Assembly: GCA_003313425.1 (NCBI GenBank) | Contig: NHZP01000069.1 | Location: forward strand, 181,093 to 245,092 | From: Pseudopyrenochaeta lycopersici | Taxonomy: Eukaryota > Ascomycota > Dothideomycetes > Pleosporales > Pseudopyrenochaetaceae | Length of the DNA: 64,000 nucleotides | Reading direction: 5' to 3' | Shown: positions 32,840 to 46,564 of the stretch, in pieces | Position numbering within the stretch: position 1 is the stretch's first letter | Layout of the letters: each line of letters starts with the position of its first letter | Translations under genes and position numbers: made by a program | Notes under the pieces: generated by a model | Told to the model about the DNA's origin: nothing | What the model saw: the letters and a program-made list of their open reading frames with translations, nothing else | Database searches by the model: none

Positions 32840-35800
32840 ACATTAGCAGACAATAGAGTAGATACAAACTTTATCTAACAACGGTTCCTCTAGCTCACCT
32901 AGGAGTTCTAACTAATTCCTCTTATTACGCCTATTATATATAAAAGATATAAAAGCGTTACTTTAGAATCTATTACTTATAAGGTTAAATTCTATATAAA
33001 AATTAATTCCTACTTTAAGCACACTTCTGCCTATATTCTTAACTAGTATAGGGCCTTTAACCTAGTATTAGGATTCCGCTAGAAGAAACTGCACGCACTA
33101 CGCTTTAATTACTGTTAGGGTATAATTAAATTCCCTAACGCATACTACTAAACAGAATACTAGTAATACTTACATACACTATAAGTCGTCTGCGAGCGAG
33201 CTACGCCTAACGCCTCTACACAGCTAAGCTCCTCTATAGATAGTAGGAATAAAGGCAAGACTAGCTAATAACAGGCAAAGTTAGATACCGCAGCCCCAGC
33301 AAAGCCAGATAATAAACACTAAGTACTACACTAGCAAACTAAACCTGCGGTAGGCATTAAGGTCGTCTCGCTATAAGCTATTTAGGCGTTTACTAAATAA
33401 AAAAACTACCCTCTATTTATAATAGTTCAGCGCTTACTACTAGGAGTGTTATAAAAAATCCGTCGCGCAGCAGCATAAAAGGACTATAATAAGTTCTTTA
33501 ACCCTCCTAAGGAAGTCTTATTAAGAGACATCCTGCCTCCGCACCTACTTAAGGAATATGCCTTAATTATTCCTATATTTAATAAAGCAGCTGCGGCTAA
33601 GCTTCTAGATTACTTAGAACATAACTATAAGATTAAGCTTAAGCTAGGAGCTAAGGTACCTAATTATTAAGTAAGACTATTTTCTAGTAAATAGTTTAAA
33701 GCTATTAAGTAATATATTTAGGAGATAGAGGCCCGGGATTTTATCTTCTAGAGACCCTCTACTGCACGAAATAACTTACTTATTATTACTAAACCTAGTA
33801 GTAGTATCTAAGTCTGTGTAGATTATTAAGACCTTAATAAAGCCTCTGTTAAGGATTAATACCTAATTCCTTTCTTCCGCGAGACTTTAGCTAAGCTTAA
33901 TAAAGCTGTTATCTTTTCTAAATTTAATATCGTGCACGCTTTTTATTAAATTCGCATAAAGCCTAGTTTAGAGTAGCTTACTACTTTCTCTACGCGTTAG
34001 GGCACTTATTAATACCGCGTTATGCCTATAAGCCTCTGTAATACTCTAGCTATATTTTAAAGAGTAATTAACAGCGCTCTTTTTAAGTACCTTAATAAGT
34101 TTTGTACTACCTATCTAGATAATATCTTAGTTTTCTTAGAATTAGTAGAAGCCTATATAGAGTATGTTAAAAAGGTGCTTACGCGCCTTAAGGAAAAAGA
34201 GTTCTATGTAGACCTGCGTAAATTAGAATTTTACATAGACTGTATTAAGTTCCTAGGTATAATAATTATAAATAAGGGCATTAAAATTAACCTAGAGAAG
34301 ATTAAGGCTGTATAGTAATAGGAAACACTAAAGACTACCTAAGATGTGCTCGCTTTCCTTAGGTACACTAGCTTCTCCTAGCGCTTTATTAAAGGCTACT
34401 TAAAGATAGCGTTACTGTTTACACGCCTTATTAAGGCTACTATTATAGAAAAGAAAAGTAGCTATCCTAATAAACCTGCTTATAAGAAGGTTCGTTATAA
34501 GCTAATTATATAGGGGGAGGAGGAAGTAAATGCTTTTAAGGCTCTTAAAGTAGCATTTCGTGTAGGCGTAGTATTAAAGTATTTTAATCCTACTAAGTAA
34601 ATCTATATCTTTACTAATGCGTTAGGATAGGTATTAGGCAGGGTTATAAAGTAATATAATAATAAGGACGTCCTATAACCTGTTACTTTCTTTTTAAAGA
34701 AACACTCCCTAGCAGAGTATAACTATAATATCTATAATCTTAAACTTATAGTAATTATATAGGTATTTAAGGAATAGGAGCCTAAACTTATAGGCTCTTC
34801 TTAACTAATATAGGTAATAACAGACTATAAGAACCTAGAATAGTTTATAATAACTAAAAAACTTAGCTAATAGTAAGTATAGTAGTTCTTATTTCTTAGC
34901 TAGTTTAACTTTAAGATTATCTATACCCCTAGGGAAACTAACAGTAAAGCAGACGCTTTAAGCTGTTAACCTTAGAATACCCTAATAGACGTAGAAGACC
35001 CTTATTATAGTACATAGGCTGCTATTCTTAGACCCTAAGTACTCTCCCTAAGCATGTAACTAGCAGTTGCAACAGCCTTACGCGCCTTAGCCCTTAGTTA
35101 ACCTAAGTCCCTAGACTAAATGTCTTAAGAACAAGCTAAGGTAGTGTAATTTTACTTTACCCGCGCTTGTAAAATAGACTTTCCTATAGAATTTAATAAT
35201 AATAATAATAATCTTACGCCTATTAACAGTATAATAGATCCTTCGCTGCCCCGTTACGAGGACAACTATCAGTTAACAGAAGAAATCCTAAACACCGCGT
35301 ACGCTAACGACGCTATAGCTAAAAAGGCCTTTAAAGCTATTAATATAGAAACTGCTAAATTACTATTATAGTTTTATAAGAATAGCTACTACTTCTCTAC
35401 TGCAGACCTGTTAAGCACAGGTAAAGGAGCTTCCTAACGCCTGTAGATAGATAAGACTAGGCTTTACGTGCCTCCTAACCTATAGTTGCGCCAACGTATT
35501 ATAGAGTTATGTTACAACTATTAAATCGCTAGTTATAAGGGCCCTCGCAACACGTTCTTCCTTATATACTTACAGTATTACTAGCTAAAGATGCACCTGT
35601 TAATTAAACGGTATTACGACGCGTGCGCTACTTATCGCTAAATAAAAAGCCCTTAGGACGGTAAGCATAGTTACTTGCAGCTACTACTAGTGCCTTATAG
35701 ACGCTAGACAGAAATCTTAGTTAATTTTATTTAAGATTTACCTGCCTCTTAGCTAGATAGCTGTACTTTTAAGAATATCCTTGTTATTATAGACCGCCTC

Positions 35801-36930
35801 ACAAAAAGATAGTATTTTTTCCCTACGTATAGCTGTACCGCAGCTGAAGCTGCTAGGTACTTTATAGAGGTCTTTAAATTATATAGCATTCCTCTTAGTA
35901 TTATCTCTAACTATAGTTTAAATTTTGTTAGTTAGTTTTAGAGGCGGGTCTGTAAGCGACTGCGTATCTAACAGCGCTTATTAACGGCCTATCACCCTAA
36001 ATCAGACGGGCAGACTAAGCGGGCAAATTAAGCCTTAGAAATTTATCTTTATTAGTACATTAACTACGAGCAAACTAACTAGGCTGCCTAGCTTTACGTT
36101 GCTAAGTTTTAGGCTAATAATATAGTTAACGCCTCTATAGGCATAACGCTATTCTTTATAAATCTTAGATATTACCCTTGCAGTAGCATACACCTAGGGG
36201 AAAACTACGACGAAAAGCTTAGTAGCGCTGCAGCTAGTAATAAAATCTAGGCAGATAAGCTTATAAACACCTACGCAGACCTAGTCACTTATTTATAAGA
36301 ATAAATGCTATAGGCTTAATAGGAATAAGCTCACTACGCTAACACCTCTTACTAATTAGTGCTAAAGTACGCTGTTAGAGACTAAGTTATAGTTAACATA
36401 ATTAATTAGTCTACTAAACAGGAATTAAAGAAGCTAGACCTTAAGTAGGTAGGGCCTTACAGCGTTATAAGAGTTGTGTATAACAGCCGGGCGTATTAAT
36501 TAGACCTTCCACTAGACATGTTAGGCAGCAGAGTTTTTCCTGTGTTTTACTCTAAGCTTCTTTAGCCTGCGCCCTTAAAAGAGCTTCTAGATTAAGCGTT
36601 AGCTTAGCTAGTAGCTGTTAAGGTAATTAATCCTAATAGTAAGGTTTAAGACAAGTAGCTTATTAACAATTTTCTTAATTACTAGCAAACTAGCGTTAAA
36701 GGCTGCTAAAAGCGCAAGTAGTAGTACCTAATTAAATAGACTGGATACCCGAAACCTACCTAGCACCTAGCGACTAAGTACCCTAACAACTACGACGCTT
36801 ATCTATTTTATTAGCGACAGCCTGATAAGCCTAAGCTACCTACTTATCGCATGCCTCTAAATTAGTTACTACTTAATAAGGATAGGCTAGCTGCAGAAGA
36901 GTATCTTAGCGGCGACGAAGGTATCTAAAA
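32840..36930 (+). pseudogene. gypsy pol relic with C-terminal chromodomain
   Basis: Protease region near 32900-33120. Reverse transcriptase 33600-34300 reads NNLLIITKPSSSI, VCVDY and LNKASVKD, with the catalytic box as YLDNILVF (YLDD expected, Asp-to-Asn by a G-to-A change). RNase H at 34540-34980 reads PVTFFLKKHSLAEYNYNIYN and FITTKKLS. Integrase at 35330-36300 reads CTFKNILVIIDRLTK, LLTAYHPKSDGQTKRAN and a GENYDEK segment. A chromodomain-like end YLIK*TGYPKPT*HLAT lies at 36725-36780. Chromodomains target such elements to heterochromatin. Dozens of TAG/TAA show the copy is dead. Confidence 0.85.
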
Positions 36931-37369
36931 AGTTTTACTTAAGTTAGCGCGCCTCAATTTACCTCGATTTGCGCGCCTCTAGCCTCAATTTACGCGCCTT
37001 TAGCCTCAATTCGCGCATCTATAGCCTTAAGATTGCCCGCCTTCGCCCTCACTCTGCGCAGTGCGCCTCGCTTTACGCGCCACGTCTAAGAACCTTGTAA
37101 CTAAACGAAAATTACAAAGGTTACTCCTATATATATCGTACGAAGGTCTTTAGGTTCTATTTTCGCGTCGCAGGGTAGAAGTGTTAGAAAACACCTTAGA
37201 GCTCAGTAATTTTATATAGGAAACTATTTAGACATGCGCAGCGCTATACAAAGCCTATTACTGGATTTATTAAGTTAGAGGGACTTAGTAGTAAACGGTT
37301 TTCTTATGTTTTATCTTAAATTTTTGTCTCTCAGTTCAGGGGCCCTCACTATTTTAAAGGGGGGGGTCG

Positions 37370-37671
37370 TGTCAGGGTTTAATCCTTTTAGGTTACTAGA
37401 CGCAGGTGAAAGGGTTTAATCCTTCTAAGTTACTAGACGCAGGTGAAAGGTAACGATCTTGCCAAGTTACTAGACGCAGGTGAAAGGCAACTGTTACCTC
37501 TTACCTTTTACTAAGCTAGGTAACTAGATCAGGACTAGCCTGCTCTAGCTTATGTATATAGGCAGCACCTCTCCCCTGAAGGTAAGAGGTATCTGCTATT
37601 TTGTCCATTTCCTTTTAAATTGAGTTTCTTTAACTAAGACCGTCCCAACTGTGCGTGTTGACTGCCTTACA
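37370..37671 (+). repeat. gypsy 3' LTR
   Basis: Partner of 29652-29953, same length, preceded by the polypurine tract at 37356-37367. Confidence 0.92.
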
Positions 37672-37676
37672 GTTTT

Positions 37677-38220
37677 AGTTACAGCCTTCTATGTTCGACT
37701 GGACATTGTTCCAGTTTAAGGGTGAAATACAATTAGAATTCCAATTCTTTATTCCAGACTCGTAACGCGCGTATAAAGAACGACGCAGTTAGGTAAGTAA
37801 TGCGACCAAACTTTATAACAGAATAACCGACATTGCAAAATTTATAGACAAAGGTAGACGTCGCGAGCATCAGCTTAAGAGAATTCGAAGAATCTGTTTT
37901 CTCACTTTAATAATGCAGATGCTTTAATATAATGTTAAAAACCAGCTGGCAGAGCCTCCAAAGGACCTCGAGAGCTATAACAACGGGATTTACTACGCTT
38001 GGCTGCGAAGTTACTACTCTTGCGATTTCAGTATTCCGAAGCCGTGGCGGGTTTGCAGGACGTGGAAAAAGTCCCTAACTTAGGCTGATTTAATTCAGCA
38101 GCTATTCAACTAGGACGACAAAGACCGGTACAAGATCTCTTTCCGACGAGATAGATAGGACTACATGCAGTTTCGTTTGATAACCCGACATACTTACATA
38201 CGGGTTTACGAGCATTGTAG
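37677..38220 (+). pseudogene. decayed fungal repeat-associated family gene, 3' part
   Basis: After removal of the gypsy element the reading continues with FDWTLFQFKGEIQLEFQFFI, a basic helix (IDKGRRREHQLKRIRRICF), ESYNNGIYYAWLRSYYSCDF and RLITRHTYIRVYEHCR, ending near 38216. The tail (aromatic and His/Arg-rich) fits the end of the same family. It shows that the gypsy element landed inside an existing gene or element. Confidence 0.55.
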
Positions 38221-38257
38221 GGTGTCAACAGGTGTTTGGGGTTCGGGTTAGGGCTAG

Positions 38258-38522
38258 AATTTTTGCCCCTGGGGGTGAAACCTCTTCTAATAGTAAGTTT
38301 AACGAATAAAAATTCTTACCCTTAGGGGTAAAACCTCTTACAGCGATAAGTTTAACGAGTAGAAATTCTTGCCTCTAGGGGTAAAACCTCTTACAGCAAT
38401 AAGTTTAACGAGTAGAAATTCTTGCCCCTAGGGGTAAAACCTCTTACAGTAATAAGTTTAACGAGTAGAAATTCTTGCCCTAGGGGTTGAAACCTCTTAT
38501 AACAGTAAGAAAAGTAATAGTA
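38258..38522 (+). repeat. five 53 bp tandem units with a CCCCTAGGGG palindrome
   Basis: The repeated element AATTCTTGCC(C)CTAGGGG starts at 38258, 38311, 38364, 38417 and 38470, exactly 53 bp apart. Each unit carries AAACCTCTTA and AAGTTTAACGAGTA. Isolated related palindromes follow at about 38598 and 38652. A GGGTTAGGG (telomere-like) sequence lies just before, at about 38246. Confidence 0.9.
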
Positions 38523-38619
38523 AGAAAAGGTAGGTGCATAGTCGCATTTCTACAGCCTTACAACTTAGTGCAGCGTGTAACAGCTAAGTTCGTTTACCCC
38601 CAGGGGCTAAAACTAGCCT

Positions 38620-39739
38620 AACTAAGATTTATCAGGTCACGTCTAGTCCTTTGCACCTAGGGGCAAGATACGCTATTAGTATAAAGCCCGCTCTCCTAAA
38701 TTCTATCGCCTTATCCTCTTAGAATACTAATAATAAAGCGTAAATCTAACTCTTAACCTACGAAGTTAGCAAAATAACCCTAAATCCGCGAAAATAATTC
38801 TACATAAAGTAGACCGCTATCCACCTTTTAAGACGTAGAATCTGCACGTATTTAAGCTGAACTATATTGTTTAGCAACTATACAATTTCCTATTAATACG
38901 CTCACACTAACTTAGAGTATTAGCACGAATAGACCTATAGACTATAAGCATGTCTAAACGTTATGTCGCATATTTATATAAAATAGCAGGGTTAAACATA
39001 AATCGTAGGATAATCCTCTTCTAGTCTTATATACACAGCAAGAGGTAGAGAGAATAATAAGCTACCTTAAAGAGAAAGAATTAGATTGAGATAGTGCGGC
39101 TAGGGCAGGCTTAGTAATACTAGAATAGCCTTTATTTAATAACTAGACTTTAGTAAATAGAGGAATAGCTAAACTTATAGCTAGTTAACATCGCGCAGAT
39201 GCCTTAAGGGAATACGTACGCTAGACGGGTTCTAGTGATGAAGAATTGTAGTAGGTCTGCGACATCTATAACAAAGGTATATATCCTACCTAGCTTACTC
39301 TATTTATATAAGTAATAATATAAAGTAGACACTTTACTGTACGGCCTTAATATAAAGCTTCGAGTAAACTAACGCAACCTAACGCTACAAGATACTTATA
39401 GTTAAATATAGAGATAATTAGCCGCAATGTCTACTGTAGATAATAGCCTATTTTAAGGAACTAACTCTTAGATAGAGCGCAAGATGCTTAAGGCCCTTAG
39501 GCTTAGTAGCCTAGTTAAGTTTCCTATCTATTAACTAGTCACGCTTTAGAAGAATGCTAATTAGAGGTCTATAATTACACGCTAGTGTAAGACCACGCTT
39601 AGTTAAGCTACATTTACAATCTTAACGTGGGAGTAGATAGTAAGCTGTAGAATAGATAATGTAAGTCTCTAAAATAATGCGTATATATAAAATATACTAA
39701 GCAGAGAGTCTCTAGTATTAGTTTGCTACCTTTAACTAT
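38620..39739 (+). pseudogene. unrecognised coding relic (type X, copy 1)
   Basis: Around 39040-39300 the plus strand reads RERIISYLKEKELD, a gap, ALREYVR, then VCDIYNKGIY, with TAG/TAA in between. A similar block (ALKEYLHSS, IYDKGSI) occurs at 54230-54350, again downstream of CCCCTAGGGG palindromes. This suggests two copies of one mobile or repeated gene. The family was not recognised. The remainder up to 39739 is AT-rich with no clear domain. Confidence 0.4.
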
Positions 39740-42700
39740 ATGCTTAACGTTATTTTACAGCTATCTAATAGTAACCCTAAATGTGTTACTATGTTACGAA
39801 CAGAAAGTGGGAAGGCGGCGGTTATGAGGATGAGGGAAGAGGCACGGACGGCCAGCGAGGAGACCGAGCCTCTAAACCAACCGATAACGCCAGGATCACG
39901 TGATCCCAGGAAACCTACGCCAAGACGGACTATGTCCTATAGGACGGAGACAAACCTAGAAATCCTAGAGGGGGCCTTATAGGAATCCCATAAGACAATT
40001 ATATATATAGACTCGCATAATGTGGCCCTACGGCACATTGTGATTAACTTAAGACAATCTACAAGTATACTACTATTTAATACTTCTACCTTTAACCTAG
40101 CCTGCACATCTAAAGAATACTCTAAAGATATCTACTAGTTAACACTAGTTACTTTATATTATAACTACTTAATTAGATCTTTAACATTTTAATTACTCTT
40201 AAGATAAGCAGCCCTAGTAAATACGTAGCTACCCCTAATTCTTTAACCGTGTCTACTAAAGGACGTCTGATCAGCAAACCTACTATGTTTAGTAGTAACT
40301 GACGACACCTTAAAGGATAGTTACTCTAACTTAACCTCTACTTTTACCTCTATAAGGATATTAATAAAAGTAATAAGGCACCTATCGCGATTACTTACCT
40401 TACGGGTAAAGCGCTAGACTAGGTTATACTACAACTAGAACAATATATAGACTAAGGAATTGTAGATGCAGAGAACACGGAAATATTTAAAGATTAGGAT
40501 AAGTTTAAAAAACATATCTAGCAGATCTTTAGGATGCAGACTAAGAAAGTTACAGCAGAATAACACATACAAGAACTAAAATAACACACCTCTGTTACTA
40601 ACTACGCTAATAGGTTTAAATAATACTCTATAATTATTAGATAGGATAATAAAGCTCTTAAAAGAATATTCTAGTAGGGCCTAAAACTACAGGTTAGAGA
40701 GGAACTTATAAGAACGGGATTTATTATTAAAGACCTAAACAACCTAATTAATAACTATATAAGGATTAATAATAACCTATATAAACTAAACTAGGAACTA
40801 TAGAGCTACAGAAAAGGAAGAACAAACTACATAGGTAAACAGAAAAGCTATATTCGCTACCTAAGGAACACTTACACTACTAGCTACTACACTTCTAATA
40901 AACTAGAACTAATATATTTAGATAACGTTAATAAGAAGTAAGGGAATAGGAAAGTAGGAAACTAGAAGACAGATGCAGAGAAGATAAAAGGTAATTACTA
41001 TAATTACAGGAAGAAGGGACACTTCGTAAAAAATTATAGATAAAAGAATAAAGTTACCTAACTTAAAGTTAATATAATTAAAAACTTTAATAACACCTAA
41101 TTTAGAGACTAAGAGGTAGTTACTACACCTAACTATAGCACTAGACTCTTATTACTACTACAGTAGGACAACGACTAGATTATAGGAACCTACAGACAGG
41201 TTCCCTTAAATACTTAGGAGATTAACTAGAATAATAAGGCTCTAGCAGAACTACATCTAGGGACCCTAGTTAACTAGAACTAACTACTACCTACAGAAAG
41301 TATTAAGGAAGTACAGGCACTAGATAACAAAACACAGAGAACATAAGGTATACCAGCACTATAGAAAATACACAGTAGAAAATACGTGTGCATGCGATGC
41401 TAGGACCGGAAGATAAAATACAAACCCTTAAATTAGAATAATATATATTAGGAATACGTAATAGAGAATATTAAGTATTTTAGATTCTCTACAGAATAAG
41501 CTAAGTAACAAATTAAATAAAAAGCTTTAGCCTAAGTAGAGAAGGGACAGAAACTCTTTTAATACAACTACGACTAGAGAAACCTAAAACACAGGCTACT
41601 ATTATATCTCTGCTGTACATACGATTACTGTAATTACTATTACGCTATTAAGCTATAAGAAGGACACTTCCTAATACTAAAAAGGGCGTGCAAATAGTAA
41701 TAGTATAACTATTAACGGGATAATTATATTAACTACTTATAAGACAAACAAATAACAAACTATTTCCTAGGATATAATAATAAGCATACTGTAAACTAAA
41801 ATATTATTATAAACAAGCGATGCACTAATAAATTATAGTAAACCTGCATGAATCTAGGATGTGAGCGCCACAAGCTAGAAAAGGAAGTAAACAGCTTTAA
41901 GGAAATTCTTTTTTAGACAGAAATTAGAAGTTAAACCTTCCTATAGTAAGAAGGCTAGAACTAGACAAGGGATTTGTCTACGACTAGACGGCACTAATAA
42001 GCAGTGTTAGGCTATCTAACAAAAGGAAGAGAGTCTCTTCTAACTCGGAATAGAACTCTAAGGAAAGGAGCTAAAGGCACTAATAGATTCTAGATTATAA
42101 GCAAACTACATCTCTAGGATAGCTATGTTAAAAGTAAGGCTATAACCTGTCTTAAAGAAAACACTCTACTAGATAACAGTAGTAAATAGAAAATTAGGAG
42201 GGATGATAACCTATAAGGTTACTACTAGCCTTAGCCTAGCCTCTAAAACATACTAGGTTAGACTAGACGTCTTTAGGACAGCCGCCTATAATGTTATACT
42301 AGAGCTACCTTAGTTAAGGCACTTTAACCTAGTAATTAACTAGACAAAATAAAGAGTGTCTGTGCGTACAAAGAATAACGTAAGAATACCTACGCAGCAG
42401 TTGTATGCCTTAGTAGATAAGAAGACGATAATAAATATTAAACCTTCGTAAAAAGCTAAGAAACAGCTACTTCGTTAGCAGCTAGTAAAGAACGCTGAGA
42501 AGAACAAGGAGTTAGTTACTACTCCTAGGATCCTAGAAGAATATAAGGAATTTAGAGATATATTTACTAAAAAGGTAGGAAGGGAAGCACTACTAAAACA
42601 CTAAGAATAGGACTATAAGATAGAACTTATAGAAGGCAAGCAGCCTAGGTTCGTACTAATATACTGCCTAAGCAACCACAAGCTAGGCGTCCTAAAGAAA

Positions 42701-43408
42701 TATATTAATAAAAATTTAGCGAAGGGTTTTATTAGGAAATCTAAGTCCTTAGCAGGATATCCTGTCCTGTTTGCGCTAAAGAAAGATAGAGCGTTAAGGT
42801 TATGCATTAACTATAGGAAGTTAAATAACATTACTAAAAAGAACTGCTACCCGCTACCTAATATATAAGAACTACGCAATAAATTAATAGGAGCTTAATA
42901 CTTTACTGCACTAGACCTAAGAGGAGCGTACAACCTTATTAGAATAAAAGAAGGAGAAGAGTAGAAAACCACCTTTAGGACACGATACAGACATTACGAG
43001 TACATAGTAATGCCCTTTAGCTTAATAAACGCACTAGCAACGTGTTAAGATTTAATTAATAACGTCTTAGCAGAATGCCTTAACATATATACTATAGCCT
43101 ACCTAGACGACATTCTAGTTTACTCTAGAAATATAAATGAACACAGAGAACATATTAAGGAAGTACTACGACGATTAAGGGACTACCACCTTAAGTTAAA
43201 ACTAGAAAAGTGCGAATTTCACAAAGAAGAGGTAGAATTCCTAGGATATATAGTTGGAAGATAAGGAGTGCGGATTAGCGAATTAAAAATTAGGACAATC
43301 TAAGAATAGAAAACACTACAAACAGTTAAAGACATTCAGTTATTCTTAGGATTTATTAACTTTAATCGATAATTTATTAAGGACTTTGCTAAGATTATAA
43401 CACCCAGG
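39740..43408 (+). pseudogene. second Ty3/gypsy relic, gag to reverse transcriptase, 3' half absent
   Basis: ATG 39740 opens an 80-codon gag-like N-terminus rich in Arg, Thr and Pro (GSRDPRKPTPRRTM). A zinc knuckle near 40990-41045 reads NYYNYRKKGHFVKNYR, with the Cys positions now Tyr, the change expected from RIP. Protease region ALIDSR is near 42090. Reverse transcriptase 42600-43390: [31 protein letters not shown], the intact box YLDDILVYS (about 43103) and KLEKCEFHKEEVEFLGYI. It breaks off at about 43408, before RNase H and integrase. No LTR was identified at either end. Confidence 0.85.
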
Positions 43409-43694
43409 CCTTATGAACACCCAGAACTATGCGGTCTCCCCCTTTTTTCTCTTGCCCTGTGCGTTCGCTAATCTTACGAAACAGAAGGAGAACACCTAGA
43501 AGAATGCGTCCGCCCCCTTTATTCTGCGACTAAACCTTTCTTAGCTAGTTCTCTAACCTAGATTAGCTAGTACCTACGCGTAACGCGTTAGAGCATAAAT
43601 CGCGTTCCTAGACGCGTAACTACGCGTTCTATATAATAGAATAAATAAGAGTAAAAGCGAAAGGGAACAAAAGAGAGAAAAAGAAAGAGTATCT
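43409..43694. other. upstream region of the OrsD/helicase relic A
   Basis: GC content rises here; no coding signal. It should hold the promoter and 5' UTR of the gene starting at 43695, and contains the end point of the truncated gypsy relic. Confidence 0.4.
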
Positions 43695-44194
43695 ATGATG
43701 TTTACCTTTCTCCTATCCTACAGCGTCCTTGTCTGCCGCCAGCATACCTGCGCTGTCTACGGCCTAGATCAGCACCTAGAGCGCCAGCATAGTATACCTG
43801 CAACGCAGCGGAGAGAGCTGCTCGCAGCCTACCAAGGCCTTAACTTAAACCCGCTAGCAGAGGTCCCTCTCCCTCAACCAAACAGCCCGCCTATCGCGGA
43901 GCTAGGTTCCCCACAGGACGCATTTCTCTGCTGTAATCACGTCGCTAGCAGTAGCAGTAGCAGTAGTAGTAGTAGCACTACTACTAGCAAGCGCTGCGGC
44001 TTTCTAAGCACAAGCCGTAAGTGTATACAGAAACATATAAACGAGCAGCACGGTATAAAGCTTACACGATGGTCCTCTGCCTCTGCGACCTCGTACCAGG
44101 AGCACGCTACGCAGCTATGGAGGCCAGTTAAGGTGCAGACTTTTTTCCGCGAACGGCGCTACGTCCGGTACTTTGTAGTACAGGCAGAGGTACA

Positions 44195-44368
44195 GGAGCA
44201 GGCACAGGAGCAGGCACAGGAGCAGGCACAGGAGCAGGCACAGGAGCAGGCACAGGAGCAGGCACAGGAGCAGGCACAGGAGCAGGCACAGGAGCAGGCA
44301 CAGGAGCAGGCACAGGAGCAGGCACAGGAGCAGGCACAGGAGCAGGCACAGGAGCAGGCACAGGAGCA
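44195..44368 (+). repeat. 12 bp coding minisatellite, about 14-15 units
   Basis: Unit CAGGAGCAGGCA, encoding Gln-Glu-Gln-Ala repeats in the linker after the OrsD domain of gene A. It is nearly perfect, so it expanded recently or escaped point mutation. Confidence 0.95.
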
Positions 44369-46564
44369 GACGCAGGATCAGCATTCGGGGCAGCAACAAC
44401 AGCAGAGAAAGCGGCTAGACCCTAAGGAGAGGCTCACTAGCTTGTTAGCTGAGTGGGAAACTATTGAGCGTCAGGATAACAAGGCAATCAGCCAAATCGC
44501 TGAAGAGGCCTTAGCCTACGACCGCACTAGCTAGTTAAAACGGACGCAATGGGAGCAGCACCTTAAAGCCTACCCAGACTGGAAGCAGCTCGCCTACGCT
44601 GTGCGACCGCCAGGCGACGACGAGCTAGTATTACAATGTACGGTACGCCGCGTTGAAGAGGTAGTTGAGCAGGCTGTCAAGGGGCTCAGCTCGCTATCGA
44701 TTGAGACGTTGCGCTGGCTACGTAGTGCAACACCACAGCAGTCTGATTGTCGCCCTCTAGGTCGTATGCAGAAGATAGAAAGCCAACGTCGCGCAGCACG
44801 GCTCTGGGCACGACTTATTTGCTACTGCCTGCGGTTAATTGCTGCCGGAGAGAAAGAGAAGGAGGAGGAAGACGCAGAGGACAGATTCCAGCATATCGTC
44901 CGCCTATTCCCCTAGCACGGAGGGCAGAAGCAGGAAGCAGTAAAGCTCTAGAGACTACTGACTGCTGCCGACGGAAGCAGTCACGTAGCTGAACAGCAGA
45001 AGGCTATCCTAAGCCTATCTAAGGCACTGTTCTGCCAGGAGGTATACTGTCAGCCGTTTCATAGCGGTATAATCTACTTCCTCGCCGCGCTAGCTATTAA
45101 CCCAGATACGAACCGACTACGCGACGCCTCGCAGTTCTCAACGCTTCTTAGCTTAATCGTCTACTGCGTCCGCGTCCTAGCAGCTGAAGCTTTCCTCCCA
45201 TCTACCCAGCGCGCAGAGCAGGGTGCTGCTAAGACAGCTGCTCTACTACATTAGCGAGCGCGCTATCTCGTCGATAGCTCGCATAGCCCGATGAGCATTA
45301 TAATTAGTCTACTTGCCTACGCTAAGCATATCTCTCTACGTACCCCAGGCTGTATTGCAGGCAGTATGTGGTAGTCTCCTAACCGCCAGACGTTCTTCCT
45401 TAAAGGCCGGCCTATTAAGCTAGAGCGCTTTCGCGCTATGGCACAAGGACTAGTAGCGAAGGCAGAGCAGATCCTTTGGGGGGAACTGCTCTGGGTAGAG
45501 GAGCAGGCACAGCGACGCTCTACTAACCTAGCAGCTATCTAAGACAATGTGACAACAGCACAGCGAGCAGGCTGCTTCTTAACACTAGCTCAGCTTAAAG
45601 AGGGCAGGGACTGGGTTCTCGCGCGGCTCGCGAGCGTGCTAGCTGCGCAGCAACTATATACATTAAGAGGGGAGCAGGAAGGCGAGGAGGGCAATCAAGG
45701 CAGCCAAGTCTACCAAGCTAAGGCGTCTATACTGTGGCATAAGCAACAGGTGTAGCGATATCTCCAGCGCGTGGGACGCTTCCTTGAGCTACTCTGTCTC
45801 GCGGTCTATATTACAGGCGGGCAGCCAGCGCGCGGGCCTGAGTTACTGTCAGTTTGGTGGCGTAATGGGGTGCTCCAGGATCGCAACCTCTACGTGATTG
45901 ATGGGCAGGTTACGCTAGTCACCCGCTACCACAAGACGCAGGCGCAGTGGGATCGACCTAAGGTAGTTCCGCGCTTCCTGCCAGAGGCAGTAGGGCAGTT
46001 GATCGCAGCGTACCTGCTCTACGTACGGCCTCTGCGGGCGATGCTGCTAGCTAGCCAAGGTAAAGTAGCTTTAGCATTGATGAACGACTACCTCTGGGCA
46101 GACAAGGATAAGCTCTGGGATATAGATAGGCTTACGCGTGCGTTAGCGGTCGAGTCAGTAGAGCTTCTAGGCACGCGGCTGACGATCCAGGAGTACCGGC
46201 ACGTAGCTGTAGGTATTGGGCGCGAGGTAGTAGGACAGCGGTTTGCAGCAGGCTATTGTCAGGAGAAAAAGAGTCGCGGTAGTCACTGGGCGTTTGCGCC
46301 TGAGGTAGACGGTGGCAGTGACGGCGAGGAGGACGGAGAGGATCCGCTTGAGCTACAGAGCGGGCGTTTTACGACGACAGGACTAGTAGCCTATGCTGTA
46401 CAGGCTGATATAGTACAGGGGCTAAGTGTTCGTTCAATTGACGTCTTCCGCACGTTAAGCTATAGCTGGCACGCCTTCCTTAGCTTCCTTCTACATACAG
46501 AGGCGAGTAGAAAGAGGAAGCAGGAGCAGAGCAGCCTAAGCGATAGAGACGAGCCGCAGAAGAG

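Larger units (their letters stand above)
29652..37671 (+). mobile_element. Ty3/gypsy chromovirus, complete but RIPed
   Basis: Two 302 bp LTRs (29652-29953, 37370-37671) start TGTCAGGG and end CTTACA. They are flanked by the 5 bp duplication GTTTT (29647-29651, 37672-37676). A polypurine tract AAAGGGGGGGG lies directly before the 3' LTR. Internal order is gag, protease, reverse transcriptase, RNase H, integrase, chromodomain. It interrupts the decayed gene whose remainder resumes at 37677. Confidence 0.93.

Noticed and set aside
44115..44399. Leu-rich and Pro/Ala-rich minus-strand frames
   Set aside because: Translations of the 12 bp minisatellite on the wrong strand.
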